Source of the DNA: Candidatus Woesearchaeota archaeon
GTDB lineage: Archaea; Nanobdellota; Nanobdellia; Woesearchaeales; UBA12501
Assembly: GCA_030651375.1 (NCBI GenBank)
Contig: JAUSFM010000014.1
Coordinates: 1-64,000 of the forward strand
Direction: 5' to 3'
DNA: 64,000 nt
The position numbers and the translations under genes were made by a program. Shown one piece after another: positions 60,705 through 64,000 of this stretch. Numbering within the stretch: the stretch's first letter is position 1; each line of letters opens with the position of its first letter. Below the pieces are notes generated by a model. It was not told where the DNA came from and did not search any database. It saw only the letters and a program-made list of their open reading frames with translations.

Positions 60705-60930
60705 ATACGAGAGCCAGCACGAATGGACAAACAAAAACCCGCACGAACGAACAAGACTTCGGAAAATTGACACGCGCACCGTGCGATTTTTCCGCTGGGC
60801 AAAAACGTCGGCGCCGACGTTTTTGCTTTGAGAAGACCTATGAATATACAGCATCTTCACTCAAAAACCCGCGCAGCGGGTTTTTGCTCTTGTCGCGCTG
60901 TGCCGTTCGTCCGTATTGGTTGACCCATAA
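60705..60930 (+). repeat. Palindromic repeat copy E (divergent)
   Basis: Between aRF1 and pta. The 28-bp perfect centre at 60799-60826 is built on GCAAAAACGTCGGC; the left flank GTGCGATTTTTCCGCTGGGC matches copies A and D (TTCTGTTTTTCCC-GCG). It also has a 10-bp stem AAAAACCCGC/GCGGGTTTTT at 60863-60885. The outer ends are less clear than in A-C. Confidence 0.65.
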
Positions 60931-60961
60931 AATACCTTTTAAATCGTCGAAAAAAAGAGTA

Positions 60962-60972
60962 AATCTTATAAA
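60962..60972 (+). promoter_or_regulatory. TATA box of pta, leaderless
   Basis: AATCTTATAAA lies about 24-33 bases before the ATG at 60995. Confidence 0.6.
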
Positions 60973-60994
60973 CCATCTTTATTCAACAGGTTGT

Positions 60995-61993
60995 ATGACC
61001 ACGATGCACGACCTTATCGACCGGATGAAGAAAAAGGCACAGGAAAAAAAGCGCACCATCATCGTGGCCGAAGGGTGGGATGAGCGCTGCCTGAAAGCAA
61101 GCGCGTCCATTCTCGCGAAGGGGTATGCCAACCTTATTCTTCTTGGAGACGAGAAAAAAATAAAAGACGAGGCAAAGAAGTGCAAGGCAGACATCACCAA
61201 GGCAACTCTTGTTAATCCAAAAACATACAAAGACACACCAAAACTGGCGAAAGAATTATACGAACTACGCAAGGCAAAAGGCCTGACTGAAGACGAGGCA
61301 AAAAAACTGATTTTGGATGTCAATTATTTCGGCTGCATGCTCCTGCACACCGGAAAAGCGGATGGACTTGCCGGAAGCGCAATATGCTCAACCGCGGAAT
61401 TAATGCGGCCGGTGCTCCAGATTATCAAAACAAAAAAAGACGCAGCACTGGTGTCTGAAGTGGTACTGGTCGAAGATGAAAAAAACAAGCGCGTGCTCTT
61501 TATGACCGACTGCAGCCTGAATCCGGAGCCGGATGAAGAACAGCTCGCCCAGATTGCAGTCAATGGCGGCGACTGCGCAGCCCACTTTGGCTTTGAGCCG
61601 CGTGTCGCATTTCTTTCCTATTCAACCAAAGGCAGCGGCGGCACTTCCCTGATTATTGAAAAAACACTGAAAGCAGTCGAGCTCGCGCGCAAAAAGAAAA
61701 AAGAATATGTTTTTGACGGCGAATTTCAAGGCGATGCGGCAATAAATCCGTACGCCGCCGGCAGAAAATGCCCCAATGCACTCATCAAAGGAGACGCCAA
61801 TGTACTCGTCTTTCCCAATTTGACTGCGGCAAACATTGTCTGCCATCTGCTGGGACAATTATCCAACGCTACCATCGGTATGGCAATGCTAGTGGGATGC
61901 CGCAAACCAGTTGCCATTTTGGGGCGAAGCGCGCCACTCGCCACTGTTGAAAACCTTATCATCAGCTGCGCAATGAAAGCAAACACTGAGTGA
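60995..61993 (+). CDS. pta: Phosphate acetyltransferase (Pta/EutD core)
   Basis: 332 residues: HDLIDRMKKKAQEKKRTIIVAEGWDERCLKA, LVNPKTYKDTPKLAKEL, HTGKADGLAGSAICSTAELMRPVLQI, FEPRVAFLSYSTKGSG and FDGEFQGDAAINPYAAGRKCPNALIKGDANVLVFPNLTAANI are in family order. It interconverts acetyl-CoA and acetyl phosphate; a butyryl variant is possible. No acetate kinase is in the window. In-frame codons further upstream run through repeat E and are rejected. Confidence 0.93.
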   Translation: MTTMHDLIDRMKKKAQEKKRTIIVAEGWDERCLKASASILAKGYANLILLGDEKKIKDEAKKCKADITKATLVNPKTYKDTPKLAKELYELRKAKGLTEDEAKKLILDVNYFGCMLLHTGKADGLAGSAICSTAELMRPVLQIIKTKKDAALVSEVVLVEDEKNKRVLFMTDCSLNPEPDEEQLAQIAVNGGDCAAHFGFEPRVAFLSYSTKGSGGTSLIIEKTLKAVELARKKKKEYVFDGEFQGDAAINPYAAGRKCPNALIKGDANVLVFPNLTAANIVCHLLGQLSNATIGMAMLVGCRKPVAILGRSAPLATVENLIISCAMKANTE

Positions 61994-61997
61994 AAAA

Positions 61998-63452
61998 ATG
62001 ATACCCGGAATCAATCCCAATGCTGAGCTCTTTCGCTGGGGGCCGATTGACGGAAAGCCAGTCTACCCGGATGCATGGTACGAGCCAATGGCCGCTTTTG
62101 GAAAACGATATGTCCGATGGCCGACTTTTTTTATGGATATTACCAAAGAAAAAATGCTGTTTATTTGTGAACTCCAGCCATTACGGGATATTGGTGAGGA
62201 AAATTTTAAGCGGTTTATTCTGGTTGATAGTGAATTCAAGAAAAATTATGCGGAATGGAAACGACTGCTCAAGGAATTGCTGGCCATAGGAAAAAACATC
62301 AAAAAACTTGATGTACTCGACAAGAAAAAACTTATCGAACTGTTTGAGCATTTTAGAACGACCTACACACGCCTCTGGACAGTTGGCCTGCTGCCAGAAC
62401 TGGTAAACTGGGGCGGCGAGCAAATGCTCAAGCGCGAATTGCATAGAGTAATAAAAAATGAAGGAGAATTTCTGCATGCCTTTGAACGGTTTTCAGCGCC
62501 GGAAGATTACTCGTTTTATCAGGAAGAGGAAATTGATGTGCTCAAGATAAAAAAATACGAAAATAAAAAACAAAAATTTGAACAAGCGCTCGAAAAGCAC
62601 CAGCAAAAATGGTTTTGGATGCTCAACAGCTATCACCACACACAGATACTGCCGGTTTCCCATTTCAAAAAGCACCTTGAGGAACTTTCTGCAAAAGAGG
62701 CGGCTGAAAAACTGCAAAAAATACTGAACCTGCCGAAAAGTGTGAAGCAGGAGAAAAAAGGTCTCATCAAAAAATACAAACTCTCAAAAAATGCTGAAAA
62801 AATAATACACCGACTTTCGTTCTGTATCTGGTGGCAGGACACCCGCAAGAGATATATTTTCATGGTCAACCATTGGATGGACGTATTTCTTGCAGAAGCG
62901 CAGCGGCGATGTTCAGTTGATTTTAATGAGTTGCAGTATTACATGATTCGGGAAGTAGCTGCATTGTTCAAAACAGGGACACGCATTTCTGGAACAGATA
63001 GTAGCCGGCGAATGCAAGAGTATTTGATGATATATGATACTGCGGCCAATAACTCACGGCTTGTCACAGATACCGCTGCGGCAAATCTAGTAAAGGACTA
63101 TGTCGTTAAAAAAGTTGATCCGGCGACAAGAGAGCTGCGCGGCATTGTCGTGAGCAAAGGAAACGGAAACGTGGTTGGAACCGCCAAAATTGTGCTATCT
63201 GCAAGTGAAATCAGCAAAATAAAACAAGGCGACATTCTGGTCGCGCCCATGACCGCTCCGGATTACGTTGTCGGCATGAAAAAAGCAGTTGCGATTGTGA
63301 CGGATGAAGGTGGCATGACAAGCCACGCGGCGATTGTGTCGAGAGAGCTGGGCGTGCCGTGTATTGTGGGGACGAAGGTGGCGACGAAGCTGCTGAAAGA
63401 TGGAGATAGGATAGAAGTGGATACGAGTAAGGGGGTTGTGAGGAAGATATGA
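61998..63452 (+). CDS. PEP-utilising phosphohistidine-domain protein
   Basis: 484 residues. The C-terminal 100 (VVSKGNGNVVGTAKIVLSASEI, DEGGMTSHAAIVSRELGVPCIVGT) are the mobile swivelling domain of PEP synthase/PPDK, with the catalytic His in GGMTSHAAI. The preceding 380 residues are helical, with charged coiled stretches and no recognised catalytic domain; no ATP-grasp or TIM barrel is present. It may receive phosphate from the stand-alone ATP-binding domain at 36420. It starts four bases after pta. Confidence 0.8.
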   Translation: MIPGINPNAELFRWGPIDGKPVYPDAWYEPMAAFGKRYVRWPTFFMDITKEKMLFICELQPLRDIGEENFKRFILVDSEFKKNYAEWKRLLKELLAIGKNIKKLDVLDKKKLIELFEHFRTTYTRLWTVGLLPELVNWGGEQMLKRELHRVIKNEGEFLHAFERFSAPEDYSFYQEEEIDVLKIKKYENKKQKFEQALEKHQQKWFWMLNSYHHTQILPVSHFKKHLEELSAKEAAEKLQKILNLPKSVKQEKKGLIKKYKLSKNAEKIIHRLSFCIWWQDTRKRYIFMVNHWMDVFLAEAQRRCSVDFNELQYYMIREVAALFKTGTRISGTDSSRRMQEYLMIYDTAANNSRLVTDTAAANLVKDYVVKKVDPATRELRGIVVSKGNGNVVGTAKIVLSASEISKIKQGDILVAPMTAPDYVVGMKKAVAIVTDEGGMTSHAAIVSRELGVPCIVGTKVATKLLKDGDRIEVDTSKGVVRKI

Positions 63453-64000
63453 CAATTTCACAAAACCAGCGCATCAGGGAAGCAGTGAAAGAGTTGATTA
63501 GTTCTGACAAGAAAAAAACAACGCTCTTTGTTGAGAATGAACATGTCCGCGGCGTTTCTCTTCCGAAATTCTGGTACAACAAACTGGTTTTCACGCTTCA
63601 AAAAAAGCTGGTGCCGTGCCATTTCAAGAACTGGCTTTTGCGCACAACAGGGATGAACGTCGGCCATGACGTGTGTATTCCGCACGACATTTCATTTGAT
63701 GCCTGTTTTCCGCAATTAATCACCATCGGTGATGGCGCATTGGTCGGCGGCGGCTCGACGCTGATTGGGCATCGTTTTGAAAAGAGCGGCAAAGGATGCA
63801 AACTCACCATCGGCAAAGTTGAAATCAAGGAACGCGCCATGAGCGGTGGCATGTGCACACTCTTGCCCGGCGCAGTGATTAACAAAAATTCTATTCTCGG
63901 AATGAATACACCGACCTTTGACATCGAAACTGGTGAGGGAGAATTATGGGAAGGAATCCCCGCGAAAATGACGCACAAATTCTCTCCCGAAGAGATTGAA
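63449..64000 (+). CDS. Left-handed beta-helix acyltransferase-like protein (3' truncated by window)
   Basis: At least 184 residues. The ATG at 63449 overlaps the upstream stop (ATGA). After a helical N-terminal part it shows hexapeptide-repeat turns (LITIGDGALVGGGSTLIGH, LTIGKVEIKERAMSGGMCTLLPGAVI, SILGMNTPTF), as in maltose/galactoside O-acetyltransferases and gamma-type trimeric enzymes. It likely transfers an acyl group to a sugar or lipid-linked substrate. The end lies beyond the window. Confidence 0.8.
   Translation, partial: MTISQNQRIREAVKELISSDKKKTTLFVENEHVRGVSLPKFWYNKLVFTLQKKLVPCHFKNWLLRTTGMNVGHDVCIPHDISFDACFPQLITIGDGALVGGGSTLIGHRFEKSGKGCKLTIGKVEIKERAMSGGMCTLLPGAVINKNSILGMNTPTFDIETGEGELWEGIPAKMTHKFSPEEIE

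Noticed and set aside
60668-60994. 109-codon N-terminal extension of phosphate acetyltransferase
   Set aside because: It runs through palindromic repeat E and the TATA box; the family begins at the ATG at 60995.

Overview
The window is archaeal and gene-dense, and it looks like a chromosome of a small-genome DPANN archaeon (Woesearchaeota-like; this placement is an inference from gene content). Direct support: an A/V-type ATPase operon in the order E-C-F-A-B-D, aIF5A, aRF1 with NIKS and GGQ motifs, eL40, archaeal-length uS15, a BHB-type intron in tRNA-Ser, TATA boxes about 25-30 bases ahead of many starts (leaderless genes), and GAGGTGA-type ribosome sites on internal genes.

Layout. 1-5.6 kb: ATPase operon, entered inside subunit E. 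5.6-9.6 kb: YdeI-like protein, glutamate-5-kinase-like kinase, DHH phosphoesterase, DMT transporter. 9.6-14.4 kb: tRNA-Gly, pyrimidine-dimer glycosylase, PIG-L deacetylase plus glycosyltransferase, tRNA-Pro, parvulin, radical SAM enzyme. 13.7-20.5 kb: SMC between two short anchored proteins with related leaders, RNase HII, an HPF-like protein, initiator tRNA-Met. 21-21.8 kb: PIN/RHH pair. 21.8-31.3 kb: a five-gene minus-strand operon of large cysteine-rich surface proteins. 31.4-37.4 kb: repeats, intron-containing tRNA-Ser, transglutaminase-like protein, SerRS, tRNA-Gln, a stand-alone PEP-synthase ATP-binding domain. 37.4-45.9 kb: RelE/RelB-like pair, receiver-like protein and TrmB regulator around a tandem operator, another RHH protein, histidine phosphatase, a response regulator/histidine kinase pair, a membrane-anchored HtrA-like protease. 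46-53 kb: lipoprotein, uS15, small membrane proteins, winged-helix regulators, cupredoxin, TrmJ, site-2 protease. 53.3-57.7 kb: MacB-like ABC system with a CARDB-type protein and two permeases. 57.8-64 kb: eL40, aIF5A, aRF1, SprT-like metalloprotease, Pta, a PEP-utilising mobile-domain protein and a truncated left-handed beta-helix acyltransferase.

Two repeat systems stand out. (1) Four of the five tRNA genes (Gly, Ser, Met, Gln) have a partial duplicate of one tRNA end, at a period of 135-155 bp, separated by about 105-135 bp of hairpin-rich non-coding DNA. The hairpin modules are shared between loci, and tRNA-Pro has the same modules without an obvious duplicate. This resembles a minute tRNA-targeting element too small to encode an integrase. 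(2) Five dispersed copies of a roughly 225-270 bp imperfect palindrome share a 26-28 bp central palindrome whose arms change in a compensatory way, as expected for a structured RNA or MITE-like hairpin.

Six proteins also share a leader plan: an N-terminal membrane helix followed, within a few to about a dozen residues, by a TG-x-[AV]-like tetrapeptide. This could be an undescribed surface-processing or anchoring signal.
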